Positions 21,841 to 35,344 of a stretch of DNA of 64,000 nucleotides are shown here, piece by piece. Positions within the stretch are counted from its first letter, which is position 1, and every line of letters starts with the position of its first letter. Source of the stretch: Ceratothoa steindachneri (lineage: Eukaryota; Arthropoda; Malacostraca; Isopoda; Cymothoidae); contig OZ018317.1 in NCBI GenBank assembly GCA_963969495.1, forward strand, positions 33,047,503-33,111,502. Reading direction: 5' to 3'. The notes below the pieces were generated by a model. It saw nothing but the letters and a program-made list of their open reading frames with translations. It did not search any database and had not been told where the DNA came from. The position numbers and the translations under genes are program-made.

Positions 21841-22229
21841 AATTTGCCGCCACTACTCTAGTTAAGACTATAAAACCGTTGACTAATTTCCAACCTTAAT
21901 CAAGTATTCGCTGCTTTAAAATTCGATACCAATTTTCATTCTGTTCGATGGTAGGCCCGATACGAAAACATCTTAAGTAGGGTAATAAGTTTATTTATTT
22001 TTCTTATCACTTAAGAGACCTACTCCCTAATATAACCTCTCCCTAATCCACTCTCCCAAATGCCCACTGACACTCTACATGATGCCCTTGGTGTAATATT
22101 TTCCTGCCAGATTTACTCTCATCTATTTCCCCAAAACACTATATAGCCCAATGATTTGAAAAGCGTCACTATGCTTCATTTCAGCCACAATGTAAACACA
22201 AAAGACCATCTTTCATGACACAATTTGCT

Positions 22230-23765
22230 TTCTCACTCCTCACGATCATGTTGAATCTCTTGATCAACAACTTTCTTAAGGGTTGTCCACTGCCCGAAGA
22301 GAGCACTATCATCAAATTTAATTCCTTTAGTTTTTAAAGCAATGCATGTTGCTTCCAACTGCAGCCAGGCTGGTGGGTTATTTAGCAACATCCATGTAAA
22401 GCAGTGAAACTTTTGCAGAAATGAAGTCCATTTTATGAGATATTGATACCACGAAGCAGAGTAATTGTCTACATCTAGTCTAAATTTAGCTTTAAGTTTA
22501 CGAGAAATGTCGCTTTTTTTTTAAGTACCGAACTGACACTGAGTGGAATAAATCTTTCGTTGTCTTGTTTTGATGGACTCAACAAGATCCTTGAAACATG
22601 AAAGTACTTCAATTACGCTATTTGTTCTCTTTTCAATTTTCATTATTTTATTGAAAATAACATATTGAATGCTGTGTATAAGATTTAAATAGGCTTCACT
22701 TAATGAGTCATTAAAAATGTCGAAGAGAATTTTAGGGGTCTTTTCGTCTGAACTAAAATATGATTTTAGTACCGACTTCAAATAAGCTAAGAATTCACTC
22801 AACTGCATTTGTTAGAGAGAACCAACTGGTTTTTGAATGTGTAAGAACTGATGAATATTGAGCTCCAAGGAAATTCACAAAACTCTTTTAATCGTTAGTT
22901 TTACCTTTACGAATGCACCATCCAAGGTCTGTGTTCATTCTATTACCACTTAATGCAACACATTTTTTCTTATCGATTTCTAAATCAGTAATAGACTTTA
23001 CACAAAAGTTTGGGATATTTTCAGCTGTCTCATTGGGGAGAGATTCTACTTTTAAAAGCTTTAACCTGCAAACCCATTTCACGCGTATAATAGTGGACCA
23101 TTAAGGGGAATATTTTTTCTGCATTGTGGTTACTTGCATCAGTAGATATGTAGATAGCTTAGAGTAGGAAAGAGGGCAAAGAAAAATAAAGAGAGCCTTA
23201 AACCCCCCGGCCATCCTGAGTCCCCTAAGACTCTTTCAAGGAAAGCATTTAAGCCGCTCGCCTGAACGTTTCGCACGCTACAAATATTTCATAAAATGGA
23301 CTTTTTATATCATTGACTACCTTAGCAATTGACAGTGTGGCTAATACATTTTTAAGAAGAGCAGTAGCTTTTGTTCTGGCACTTGAATTTTTTTTCGCAA
23401 TTTTCGAATCGGAAAATATTTCAGGCAATAATTTATTTAATCAGTCATTTGAGTTAAAGGACTGATAAGAATAGGTAGTATGAAAAGCAAATTTAACTTC
23501 AGCTGCAATTACGGCATCATCTTCATTTAAATTTTTCTTAATTAAGAAATTTGTTATTTTGTAGTTTTCTATGGTAGATGTAGAACTCAAACATCTCTTA
23601 TGTTATCGGTTTGACCACCATTTTCAATACAAAATAAACAATTACACAATTACAATATGTTTCATAAATAGTTTTACCTCTTTTAATAAAGCTCCATTGT
23701 TTTAAATATTCATCACGAAATTTGCATTTTCTTTTCGGTAGGTTGGGGTACATATAGGGGCTTGC
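22230..23765 (-). pseudogene. hAT transposase, nearly full length, interrupted by a SINE
   Basis: Reading leftwards: KRKCKFRDEYLKQWSFIKRG at 23.72 kb (N-terminal zinc-finger-like start), NDWLNKLLPEIF and AKKNSSARTKATALLKNVLA at about 23.4 kb, VVNDIKSPFYEIF at 23.30 kb, then after the SINE ISTDASNHNAEKIFPLMVHY at 23.12 kb, VALSGNRMNTDLG at 22.97 kb (family pattern GDNxNTNFGG), KSYFSSDEKTPKILFDIF at 22.74 kb, and a C-terminal WLQLEATCIALKTKGI block at 22.35 kb. This order matches an arthropod hAT family. Multiple stops and frameshifts are present. The SINE split the gene at 23151-23281. Confidence 0.8.
23151..23281 (-). repeat. SINE copy inserted in the hAT transposase
   Basis: On the minus strand the sequence reads GTGCGAAACGTTCAGGCGAGCGG, GGACTCAGGATGGCC and CCTCTTTCCTACTCTAAGCTATC in the same order as the SINE units at 5.9-6.5 kb. 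The B box segment is deleted. Related ATAT(C/T)T sequence on both sides suggests a short target duplication. The reading frame of the hAT gene resumes on either side. Confidence 0.75.
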
Positions 23766-23769
23766 AAAT

Positions 23770-24740
23770 TAAAAGGAAGTATTAGTAAAATACACTTCAA
23801 ATTACAAAGTACCAACTAATATAGCACGAAGGAAAGCTCTGATTATTAACTTATTCGCTAAGTGCACTTATTAGGCGGGCCGCGGAAATGACATCGATAT
23901 GATATCACTTCAGAACTCATTAGATAACTGCGACTGTCCCGGATCCGGACTGGGAGGCCGCCTTGGCGCCCAAGCAACTGCAACCACACTGCAATGAAGC
24001 AGAATGAATGACATCAAACACGTTCTTTACACAAACTGAATAAGCAAATGACTGGACTCAAATGCGATTATTTATGCTGTACATCATTCCAGACGTTTAT
24101 TTTCATTAAAATGATTCTGTGAAAAGTGTTATTAAGATAATATTTATGAAATAGTGGATACTTTCGATAGTTAAGAGGAATAAATAGTTCTGATAAATTC
24201 GTTATTGACTCAACATTTTTCATAATTCAGGACATTTAAGCGTCCTAACAGAGTTGATTTAGGAAATAGGACAAAATCATGCAAAATCAGATGTCCCGAA
24301 ATTTCAGGACGTCTGGCAACCCTACATTAACTTCACTGTCTCCCTCACCGGTGACTAATTCTGTTATTTTGCTTCCTGATAAGATAAACACTGATTACTA
24401 TCTTCATTGCATCTGAGTTAACTCACACATGTACCTAACAGCCAGTGACGTATCAACGACGTAAGTCGGGTGTAATTCCGTGAACGAAAGAACAGCGTCC
24501 TGAACGAATTAATCTGAACTTTCGCTTTTAATTGGGGGGGGGGGGGGGCTAAGCTAATCGAGATTTTGCTTCGTTTGTACCAATCACCTTCTTTCCAAAT
24601 ATAGATGGATCGAGATATAGTCGAAATGGCCGCACCCCATTCAAAAATATGCCGCTCAACACAAACACCAGCCCTACTTTTCATCGCGTGACAAGGAGTA
24701 TAATACCATCTGTGCTAAATGCGGCGCTCTTGTAACCCGC
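23770..24740. other. No recognised gene
   Basis: Includes a G-run at 24534-24548 and AT-rich sequence. A minus-strand frame of 88 codons (24418-24684) has no recognisable content. Confidence 0.4.
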
Positions 24741-24744
24741 TTTT

Positions 24745-25050
24745 GCAGGTTTATGTATTAAAGCCAAATTTTATTAGTGCTTGCATATTTGGGGGTCTTG
24801 TATTAAATATTCAATATGACGAGCCTACTGGTTGATGGTTGATGGTTGATGATGCAATTTTATGGATTCTGATTGTAGTTTTATGGTATTTTGGATATTT
24901 TGACTGGGATGACTTTGATAGGCCTAGTCTGTGGAAACCGAGAGCTTTACCTGCCCCTATACTGGAATTAGCCGGGTCGGTATCGCTTTTCCCTTGTAAT
25001 CTGGACAGGTTTATGCATTCCTAACTATTTAATGTCGGAATGTCTGGAGG
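24745..25050. repeat. Dispersed repeat, empty-site copy (partner at 43.32-43.66 kb)
   Basis: Shares TTTTATTAGTGCTTGCAT, GGTCTTGTA, CTACTGGTTGATGG and TGACTGGGATGACTTTG-like blocks with 43320-43660 in the same order and strand. At about 24802 it reads straight through TA where the other copy carries a 128-bp MITE. Element type unknown. Confidence 0.7.
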
Positions 25051-27380
25051 GAGCGGGCCTCAATGAGTTGGCTGCGCCTTCAGATACCAGAGGAAAGGCG
25101 TCTCTCACTTCCACATGAACCTGCCTTAGTACTCTGTTGTTTCGATTACTCAATTAGTTTTAAATCACAAGATTATATAAATATATAATCTTCCTCATCG
25201 GAATTTTAATCAATTTACATTTTAATTATCAGTTATTTCTCGATACGGAGCACCTGAAAGAAAATGATGTTTAAAGTACGCTTCATATCCTTGTCCATGT
25301 TTGGCAACAGAGGAGTAAGAATGAATAATTCATCATGGAGCCATTCATTGATAACACATCCTGGCTTACATTGATCTTAATAATATTTCAATTTTTAGGT
25401 TTCAAAACACTGACCTTGATTTAACAATGGCGGTGACACATTTATTCAGGACTTTAGGCTAAGGCGTGCGCGCATGCACAGAAAAGGTAATTCTTGCCTT
25501 TTCCTTTACTATTTTGGTACTCATTAATTTCTCGATTTTTTAAAATTATAAATACGCTTTGTAAACAGTCAGACAGCTGCAACAAATACTCCTTTGATGA
25601 AAATATACATATAATACATTTTCTAGCCCAGTAAACGACTGTGCCTTCGTACAATATTGCCAGAACCTGTTGTAGCAACTTGAAGCTCACTACGAGCCGG
25701 GTATCATGAAGGGTTAACAGTAGTTTCAGGCTCAGACGAGGACAGGGTCCAACCGCAGGAAATGCAGTGTGGTCGGTCTCCCGAACTGACCCTGGTGAGT
25801 AAGGAGCTTGTGGAAGCTGGTTCGCCGATGAAGGGGCGAAGAGACGCTGCTGGTTGCCTATCACTGAAGGCGAGGTTTCTGCCAAGAGGAATTGGCGGCA
25901 GCATTTGGCAAGTAAGTTTAGGGGCAATAGAAAGAGGCATTAGGACAGGCTCCTCAGGGATCTCGGAACAATTTGGTATGCCAGTAGAATGAAGAAATGA
26001 TAGAAGCTGTTCAGAGTGAACAGGCGGTCCAGATACGGTATTCTGCTAGGTGCCAAGCTATAGGACAAAGAACTTAAAATTTTTGGAAAGGACCCCAAAA
26101 TGTCTGTCATTAGCGGGTTGAAAGATTGAGTGAACTGAGTAGCAAAGGACAAAGGTATGGGTACAGGTCGTCATTTCCTTTTCCACAAAGTGTTTTAGAT
26201 TATTAACTCCTTTTGGGGGGCGGTATGACGAGTCAACCATTGCCCGTCCCAATTTATGTAGCTACATATGAAGAATAATGACGATATAAAGGTATATTTT
26301 GTCAGAAGAGAACAAAATGAGAACAAATTTCCAAGCATAATCCGCGCGCAACTTCCCCCTCCCCCCATCATACATAAACTTTATAGCGTAGAGACGTCGT
26401 ATAGCGTGTATAGCGTAGAGACGTCGTATAGCGTATATAGCGTATAGCGTAGAGACGTCGTGAGCTGAAAGTGGAACCGTTCTATTATTCCATTGTCCAA
26501 CATAAAAGCTAGAACGAGAGCAAAATGTGCCGATAACAGACATGAGTTTGCCATTGGCGGTATTCGAGTTGGCCAACACAATCAATCATGATCGTAAAAG
26601 AAACAACACTAAATCGAGATACCCAACGACAGCCGAATATTCGACTACTACGCTCTGCTGACAACCTTCGGATAAAGCATTTTTACTTGCTTAGTAACGG
26701 ACTTTGAGCACCGCCTACATAAAAGAACGCCTATTCTGGAAGTCTTACGGTGAATTACGCATCACCCTTCGACTGAGAGATATTTATTTTCCATCGAAGA
26801 TCATAATTCAATGAGGGCTTAAGCACCTCACTGCTCCCGTCCATCGCCCTGCGTGTGAATCTGCTCGGATGTCTGCTATTCATTGAGTTCGTCTTAACTA
26901 TGCCGGCCACTTGGACTGACATAATTAAGCGTTTATGTGAAAACTGGTTTGATGCCTAGCCCACAGAGGAAGCGGAAGTCAGAAATTATCTCGAAACTGG
27001 GGCATAACTGCGAGTCCCGGACGGAGGAGAGAGCCTCATCGCCCGGGGCACCCGGCCAGAATCATAGAGGGAAGTGCACCCATGTCTATGTAGTTGGATG
27101 CAGTTATGGCCTAAGTACCCGAGAGGGGGTGGCAAAACTTTAGCGGTCGTTGATTCGGCCGCTACTGAATCAAGTCCACCACAATTCACCCCTCTTGAGG
27201 TTCCCACTCGAGACCCATCTCATCCATCCATCGTCCATCATTCTGGCAGCAAACGAGCGGGGGAACAACAGGAAAATGGACGGGGGTGTTTTTTCACCAT
27301 TTCTTGGACTCGTACCCAAACCTACCTTCACTATCCATTACCTCCTTTACCACGTCATAACTTTCTTTTTCTCTCCAAAA
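25051..27380. other. Unassigned region
   Basis: No protein family or RNA is recognised. The longest frame is 157 codons on the minus strand (25454-25927); it has no recognisable domain or signal and is overlapped by open frames on both strands, so it is not called as a gene. A small tandem repeat lies at 26384-26463. Confidence 0.4.
26384..26463. repeat. Short tandem repeat, three copies of TAGCGTAGAGACGTCGT
   Basis: The 17-bp core TAGCGTAGAGACGTCGT recurs three times with spacers built from GTATAGC. It explains the repeated LYDVSTLY reading on the minus strand. Confidence 0.85.
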
Positions 27381-27489
27381 CACCATAATTAGACTTTGGT
27401 TTCAGAAAAAAGAAGACATCACAAGAGCACAACGAAGACTATGGAGACCCTCACTTAGAGTGTCCCCCTAAGGACCATCACCGGAAAGA

Positions 27490-28672
27490 AGAACCAAAAC
27501 AAAAGGCACCTATGCGAAACCCTCTACATCGAGCTAAAAGTGGCACTAGTCAAACTTATTGAAGTTTCATCTGGTTTCATCGCCATATGTGCCGAAACCA
27601 AGGACGTAGACCAGCTCCTATCAGAAGAGGGAGCGAGGGTCCTACGGAACACTAGCCTAGAAGCAAAACCCTTTCACAAGCGGCAGCAAACAGAAGCGTG
27701 ATCTGCCGCAAAGTGGAGAGCTGGTTGGATGAGCATACACCCTTGGAGCTCAAGGAAGAGATCACCAAGAGCAACCCCTTGGCCCAAGTTCGCGAAATAA
27801 TCAAATTTTGCGAACATACCCACGTTTTTAAAATAACGTTCGCTCCCACAGAAATGGCAAAAAAAGCAACTCAGAATGGAATACTGGTCTTCAATATGAG
27901 AATACCAGGCGAAAATATACAACAGGAAAAATTTAGTAGCATACAAATGTGCTTTGTATGCTACAAACTCGAAGAGCACACGACAACGACATGCCCAGAC
28001 AAAAACAAACTGTGGTGCAGTGAATGCGCCACAGAAGGGCACCGATTTGACAAATGCGAGAGCACCAAGAAAAGATGCTTAAATTGCAAAGGGAAACACA
28101 GGACTATTGCCTTGAACTGCCCCAAGGGCCGCAAAATTATTAAAAGAAAGGAAGAAGAAGAGAGGAAAGCCAAAGAAACTACATACGCGAATGCCGCCAA
28201 GAAGAAGCCTGCATCTGCACTTGCACAGATGAATATCACAGGAGATTTGAGTACAAAGATATTAAGCTACATTAACCACGCAAATGTGGCAAATGCAGTA
28301 AAACCTGGCTGCTATAACCAGGTACTGAACGCTCTCTTGAAGGCGAATAATCTCCATTCAGTAATTATGCCTGAAGACCCCGAATGCTCCAAGGCATTCA
28401 AGGACTCAGTCATAAAGAATAATAGCGATAAGTCTGGACTGGAGGAGATTATTGAAGCTCCCTCATCGGAGGAATCCGAAGAGGACGACGAAGAGGATAA
28501 GGCTGAAAGTGAGGAGGGATCCTCTTCTTCTGACAACAAAGAGGGCCCCTGCACCCGTACACGAGCTAAAATGAGCAGGTCGAAAACCCCGAGTCCCCCT
28601 CCGAAAAAGGAAAACCCTGGGCCAAGTAAAACCGCCCAGCCAGCCCCCAAGAAGAAGAAGAAACATAGGTAA
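27490..28672 (+). pseudogene. LINE ORF1 (Gag-like) with three CCHC zinc knuckles
   Basis: The main open frame (27698-28672, 324 codons) starts inside the protein; a preceding piece (CAETKDVDQLLSEEGARVL at about 27.60 kb) lies in another frame, so there is a frameshift near 27.69 kb. Residues about 85-150 of the main frame hold three zinc knuckles: CFVCYKLEEHTTTTC, CSECATEGHRFDKC and CLNCKGKHRTIALNC. The tail is acidic (SSEESEEDDEEDKAESEEGS), then Lys/Pro-rich. The protein would bind element RNA. Only the one frameshift is seen, so this part is younger-looking than pol. Confidence 0.85.
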
Positions 28673-28684
28673 AAACAATTCACC

Positions 28685-31432
28685 ATGTTACAGAACGCAC
28701 TGAAGATACTGGAAATTAATACCAACGGCTGGTCGACGAAAGGAATTCTTTACGGAAATGTATTCAGAGAAATTGATGCAGACATCATCTTAATTTCAGA
28801 ACACGGGATCGACACGCGTAGTGCAGAAATGAAAATCTGGAACTACGATGTGTTGAACACAAATTATTCGCAGGAGCGGTACGACGGAGCCGCTATTGCA
28901 ATAAAGAAAGGAATTAAATACAAGCAAATAAGAAATCTAGAAGAATCCTACCTCGTGATTGAGGTCGAAGTCGACTTAGGAAAGTTGGTCATTGCTACCG
29001 GATATCAACCGCCAAGGAGAGATGTGTTACCAATTCACACTCTCACTGGCCTATTTGGCAGAAGAGCCCCCATTAAGTAATGGGGGATCTGAACGCCAGA
29101 TGCCGAGAATCCGGTTACAGGACCTTCAACAGTATACGAAGAATCCTGGACCTGTTGCTGGACAGAAATATTGCCCAGCGAATAGGCCCCGACTTCCCCA
29201 CCTATGTCAGAGCAAGAAGTGCCACAAAACCAGACATCTGTCTGGCGAATCGTCTGCTGCCGTTCAATTATTACATTGAACCAGTCCAGGTACCATGTAG
29301 TGACCATATAGGGGTCCTACTCACTATCAACAGGAACCCTATACAAGTTCCAGCTGTAGTCAGAAAGAACTACAATAGAGCAGACTGGACACGGTATGCG
29401 CGCCTTCTCGAGGCCTACGATCCGCCCAACTTGGACTAAGCAATTCTCGAGGAGATTGACGAGGCACTCGACGACCTCAATAACCATCTCATTAACGCAG
29501 ATATGGCTTGTATCCCTAAATCCGAGTATAGGACCATCTCTACCTACAGATGGACCGAATATATGAAGAAATTATACCGTGAGCTGAAGTTATAGTATAA
29601 AATCAACATCGTGAATGCGTCAGTTCACTCAATGCAGCGAAGTAAAGAAGTCAAAGAAGAACTGAACCAGTTGATCCTCGAACAACAATGTAAAAGATGA
29701 GAGGACGCGATCGATAGCCTCGATCACAAAACGACTCCCAAAGATTTTTGGAAAAAGATCCGAAATCTCAAAGGATCGACTGGGAAGAAGAAGCAGAAGA
29801 TCGAGCGACAAAAGGAAGATGGAAACATCGAAACAGAAGAAGGAAGAATTGAAGAGATATTCCGATTTTATTTGGAAAAGATCTTCAGTATAACTAAAGA
29901 GGAAAACGAAGACTATGACCTAGGTTTTGAAAGCAACATCATCGACGAGCTTAACGAACAAATACACAAGACGCACCCTCACCACCAAGTGGATAGACAG
30001 CGCCACGGAGACGCCGAGATTACCGAAGAAGAACTACTCGGCGCGCTCCGCTCATTCCAACAAAAAAAGCCCCAGGACAATCGGGGCTTACAAAGCTTAA
30101 CTTTGAAAAGGCACCAGCCAATGTCATCGAAGGGATGAGAATAATATATAACGTCTGTCTGAACACGGGATACTTTCCAGATGCTTATAAAATGGCTAAG
30201 ATGATTTTCTTGCCTAAGCACGGAAAGAACCCAACGTTGAAGGAGACCTATTAGCCAGTTTCACTTCTAGAATTTGGCGGGAAGCTCTTCGAGAAGATTC
30301 TCAACAAAAGACGTGTCTCACCGGAGGAGAACTCCCTCTACAACTCACATCAATTCGGGATTAGGAGGAAACGAACTACGGAGATGGCGATTAATGTTAT
30401 CGCAGAAAAGCTAACACAAGCAAAACGGGAAAAGAGTTACGTGGACATTGTTTGTCGGGATGTATCAAAGGCGTTTGGAAGGGTGTGGCAACGGGGAATG
30501 CAGTACAAGATTTTACGACTGGGCCTAAGTGAAAATTTAGAAAGAAATCTCTGTGACTATGTCACGGAGAGAGCGGCGTACACCAGTTTAGGGTGCACGG
30601 ACGGTCCAAAGTTTCCGCTCACTGCGGGCCTCCCGCAGGGCAAGGGGGAGGGGGCTGTCCCCCACTCTCTACTTGATTTACACCGCAGATGTCGCAGTCA
30701 CTGTAAGCCCCACTTGCCTCAACATTCAATTTGCTGATGATTTCACCCAGATAATCACTTGTGCATGGAAGAATGCGCCTTGGCAAGCTCGTATAACAAC
30801 GGCAGAAATTGAAAATCTTCTCCCCTTAGGAGGTCCGGTGGAAGATCCGCACCAACCAGGAAAAGTTCAAAGTAGTCCCCATAGGCAGGAGACTACTTTA
30901 CGACATCAGGGTGGGGTATAGACGATATCCCTACACCACGGAGTGCAATGTAGTCGGAATGAAGATTACCTCATCTGGGTACAAGAAGCACGTTCAAGAG
31001 CGAATCACCAAGGCCACTGCTGCAGTCAAGACTCTATATAGATTCAGAAATCTTCGTCAAAGCAATAAGGAAAAGATCTACAATGCACTTGTAAGATCTA
31101 CGCTGCTATAACCCGCTTCCGCTCTCTAATGTGTCTCGAAGACACAAAAGAGGGAACTACAAGTGGTGCAGAATAAATGTACGTACCTAATTACAGGTAC
31201 ATGCAGATTAGAAAGAAAACGCCAAGAAGAGCTGCAACGGGAGGCGGGGTTAAGTCCCATTAACATTGTCGTAGAAGAACGGACAAGGAATATGCTGCAA
31301 AAGGTTAATCGTGAATTGGACAATAAAATCGTCCAAATGATTGACCAGAATAGAAAAGGAATAGGTCACGTCAGATTTCCAAGCTCCGCCGGGGTTTTAG
31401 CTGGCGGAGCAGAAGTGCCCTTCTACGCATGA
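28685..31432 (+). pseudogene. LINE ORF2 (endonuclease and reverse transcriptase)
   Basis: Begins at ATG 28685. The N-terminal endonuclease reads LEINTNGWSTKG, ILISEHGI, then after a frameshift at about 29078 MGDLNARCRESGYRTF and PCSDHIGVLLT (the SDH motif). The RT reads GYFPDAYKMAKMIFLPKHGK at 30.17 kb, VDIVCRDVSKAFGRVW at 30.45 kb with the first catalytic Asp, AGLPQG at 30.63 kb, FADDFTQI at 30.73 kb with the Asp pair, then a C-terminal QVVQNKCTYLITGTCRLE block at 31.16 kb. Stops at about 29437, 29593, 29698 and 30252 and several frameshifts disable it. Confidence 0.88.
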
Positions 31433-31749
31433 TAATAGAAATGTTTTTGCCCTAAACCAATATAGAAAAACCCGACTAAGAAAAAGCTAACCTAACTATG
31501 AAACCTCACCGAATACTACAAATTCACCAATGAAGACTCAAATCTACCGATGAAGACCGAAATTTACCGAAGAAGACATTCACGAAGAAAACCCATCACA
31601 AATTACGCACATTACAAAATATACGAAAAAACAAAGGCTCTAAGCAAACCAATAAAGTAATTAATAAAGCAATTATTACCACAACAGCAAATGCGCATAT
31701 CATATTCAAAGACATTAATTGATTTTTAAGAGAATTGGCTTGAACGCCA

Positions 31750-31752
<3 letters not shown>

Positions 31753-31829
<77 letters not shown>
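31753..31829. repeat. (TA)n microsatellite
   Basis: Uninterrupted TA units, about 77 bp, roughly 270 bp after the LINE. Confidence 0.95.
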
Positions 31830-31834
<5 letters not shown>

Positions 31835-33950
31835 ACTCAAAGACAACAGGTACTACAAAACCAAAAATACTTAAAAGCGATAGGCCTGATCACCAGGCTC
31901 TAGCATCTCTTTGCACCCTTCCACACTTCTTTCTCTTTTCACCACTGGTCTACTTACCGCTATCTGTCCACACACCCTTACTCTACCCCCTACCTACATC
32001 TACTCTTATAACACATGAGATCCCCAACCTGTGATGAAAACTTGTCAAATTGTCGATGCTCAGATGTCAGAGATCAGCAGTGTCACTCGGTAACGCTTAA
32101 ATCTATCGATAAGACCGTGAATCGATGATAAAAGAAAGTTACAATCACGAGAATTAGGGCAGGGGGGAGGGATTGAGACATTGATCTCGATATTTTCAAT
32201 CCGATTGACAATATCAAGATGAATGGTGTCGAAGGGAAAGAGGCCAGACGAGCTCTTATATGAAACTGGGCTTTGACGCGCTGACTACAAAAGCAGACGA
32301 GAGTCCAAATGAAACGTCTAAATTTATTCTAGGAAACAAATCGACGTGTTGTGATCTTTCGAGTAGTCGAGCACCTAGATGTGAAAAGACATGAATATCG
32401 TCAAAATCGGGTGTATGGCATACGAGAGAAATGAGAGACGAGGACGGTCAGGCGAAGTAATTCATACAAAGATAGGCGTGGAACGGATGTCCTCCAACTG
32501 CTTTCTTGATCGTCGAGTAAAAAATAAATGCAATGTTTGCATCTCTCAGTCCAAGTCCTAAAGAAAGGGTATAGTTGCATGGTTGAAGGGTGAGGGACTA
32601 TAGAGTTGCGTGCCAACCGGCACTCGCAAAGAAATGCAGTCCATAACATCCGTTAGGAATATCCGTATGGTTAGAAGGAGGGAACATATTTTCACAAAGA
32701 GAACTTCACCGGAGAAGTGGCTTAGAGGCAGTCATTTGACCTTAAGCTTTCGTGGTATCAACAGAGTTACAGGAAAACACTGGTGCCTGAACGGAAGACT
32801 ACTCGGAAGAAAACCTGGAACTGATTTTCATTTAATTAACACAGAATGAGAGTAATTAAAAAACAAACAATCGAGCGACAAAACGCATATACAAGTTTGA
32901 ATGGTTACGCATCAAAAAGTATAAAAGAAATATAAAAAAAATACCAAAAAACAGGCGATACATCTTGAAACCAAATAGAAGTATGATGAAAAGATAAAAT
33001 CGGTAATAAAAAGACATTAAAGGGCTGCCCTCCTAACGAGGGCAACTTCTTTTCTATGCGCATTCTCTTTCTTTATCATCCACCCCCTCTAATAACTATT
33101 CTCCTACTTGCATACTCATTTTAACAGATCTAAGGTTCTTCAGGACCATGCGGAGGGGAACTTCCAAGGACTACCCGAGCGAGGAAGATAGGCAGCTGTC
33201 TCCACTTCCTTAAACTTTTTTTTACTAACTGCAATGTAGATTTAGGGGAATTTAGTTCTTCTCATATCTTCTTGAGGCTTAGCTTAAATTTAGTAATTAT
33301 TCTCGAGTTGGTGTCGGAAGACAGTTCATTACATTTCACCATGATGATTGCCTTAAGTATAAGTCTCGAGTTTGCAATGTTGAAGAAAGTGTTGTTAGAA
33401 CGTTTTAGACTATTCTTGACTATCCCAAATTATAAATAAGTAGGATAAACTACTTGCGGGCGGCGAAACTGTATTATAATTTAAACCATATAAATTGAAA
33501 AAATATATTTGGAGATGATATCGTATGAATACTTTTTGGTTAAGAATATTTGTAAAAGGAGTCATTACTCCTTTACTTATCTATCAAACTTGTAGAAATT
33601 TTCTAGGTGTATTTATCCATACATTTGTCTTAATCCTTCCACCTTTCGTTGTCTTGTAATAAACGGTTTATGAACTATGGCTAAAAGTATTGGTATTGGG
33701 AAAGGGTATTAGTATTTTTGGGAGCAAGTCTGCAGTAGGTTCGGTATTCTTGACATGATCCCAGAGAGGTTGCTCTATACGTTTAAAATAACCTTAATTT
33801 CAACCGTATTTTGCAATTATTGACTATATTTCCCACTACTAATTATTAATAGTCTGAGTATTTAAAAGTAACATCCAATCCAATCAAAATAATACAGGGT
33901 ATGGACAAATGGGGAAATCACTGAGTATCTAAAACTCAGTAAGTAAAGAT
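31830..33950. other. Unassigned region with a partial foldback copy
   Basis: 33.57-33.87 kb is related to the foldback element at 17 kb. Elsewhere, frames up to 82 codons (32401-32649, 32610-32849) match nothing recognisable. The sequence AATACAGGGT at 33.89 kb resembles a Tc1/mariner terminus but no partner was found. Confidence 0.4.
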
Positions 33951-34221
33951 AGGGGGAATTTTATAGACCCCCGAACGAGCCTATTGAGATAATGATATGA
34001 TGGAAGGAATTGGAGCAATTTAATGTGTAGAGAGGGCTATAGTTTCCTAGATCAGAGTGTAAATCAGCCAACTCGTCGAAACAATATACTGGACCCAGTC
34101 ATAATCTATCAGGAATTTTGAGTTGGGAGGCATTAAGCATTAGTGACCATCAGATATTTAGATTTACTCTGGGTAATAAGATAATTGTTACTAATAGTTT
34201 AATAATTCTAATCAATGTAAC

Positions 34222-34430
34222 CGCCTTAAGCGGCGAGCACGCGTTCCAGGCGATACATGAATGTCGCGCACAGTTTGCGGACGAAGTCCTTCCTTATGCT
34301 TGCCCACACGCGGTTGGCGGAAGAATTCAGCTCGTTGTCGTTGCCTTCGAACTGCGCCCACACGCTGTAGTCGAGGGGATTGTGGTCGAACGAGTGCGGC
34401 AAATCTTGGCAAGTAGCTTATTTTGGCCAA
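34222..34430 (-). pseudogene. Tc/mariner-like transposase C-terminal fragment
   Basis: On the minus strand DHNPLDYSVWAQFEG is followed by NELNSSANRVWASIRKDFVR and LCATFMYRLERVLAA. It closely parallels the C-terminus of the larger Tc-like relic at 38.13-38.34 kb (DHNPLDYSRWAHVEGKACK). It interrupts the CR1-like LINE. The start and end of the insertion were not resolved. Confidence 0.8.
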
Positions 34431-35344
34431 GTTGACTGGTGAGGGAGTTCACAGAGATAGGAATACTTAAGAAATATGGGACACTTTCAAGAAAGTTTTA
34501 AATATGGTACAGGAGAAATGCATCGCAGGAAAGTTGCTTAGAAATAAACGGGCAAACTTTATGGAGGGATAATGATCCAGTTATCTTTATCAGAAAAAAG
34601 AGAGGTGATTTAAAAAAAATACATGAAAATAATGTGCTTAACCTAAACAGAGCTAGAAATGTTAGGAATAAGTTGAACAAGATGATCAAAAAGAGTGTCT
34701 AAAATTAGGTTAGCAAAGAATAAGGATCAAAGAAAGTTTTTTAGTTATTAGAAAATAAATAATAGCGTCACTCAAGTTAGGATATAGCCTCTTAAAGTTG
34801 AGGGGAACTTTAAAGAAAAGGATGAGGAAATTATTGAGGTGCTAAATTAACATTTTATATCAGTGATTCCTAAACGACATCAAGTCAGTTTTAATCCTAA
34901 TGGTGATATGACACAAGAAAACGTTTTAGACAGTATTAATGTTAATAAGGAAAGTATTAGGGAAATTATTACATGATTACATATTGACAAATCTATGGAA
35001 CATGATAATATTCATTCCAAGATTCTTAAGGACGGAGTGGAAAGTGTTTCAATTGCTCTTGAGAAAATATTTTTAGATCGCTTAGATTTGGAGAGATTCC
35101 AGAGGACTGGAAAAGAGCTAATGTAATTGCAATCTTTAAAAAGGGAGGGAACGATTATCCTAATAACTATAGACCATTAAGTCTAACCTTAATAGTATGT
35201 CAATTATTTAAGAAGGTAGTTTAAAAAAAGGATAGCAGACCTTTTAGAAAGTGATATCTTGTTGAGTGATAGTCAGCTAGGGAGCCAGGGGGGTAAATCT
35301 TGGCTCAAAATCTACTGGTATTTCTAGATTATATCACATTGCAA

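Larger units (their letters stand above)
27380..31480 (+). mobile_element. LINE of the I/jockey group with gag and pol, dead copy
   Basis: A gag-like frame with three zinc knuckles (ending 28672) is followed 12 bp later by pol with an apurinic-type endonuclease and reverse transcriptase. This two-ORF layout with Gag zinc knuckles is typical of I, jockey and related LINE clades of arthropods. Gag is almost intact, pol is broken by several stops and frameshifts. The 5' end is not fixed; the 3' end lies soon after the RT tail, and a (TA)n tract follows at 31753. Confidence 0.85.

Noticed and set aside
25454..25927. 157-codon minus-strand frame as a gene
   Set aside because: No recognisable domain, overlapping open frames on both strands and no supporting context.
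33890..33960. Tc1/mariner terminus TACAGGGT
   Set aside because: Single end only; no matching inverted end with TA was found at a plausible distance.
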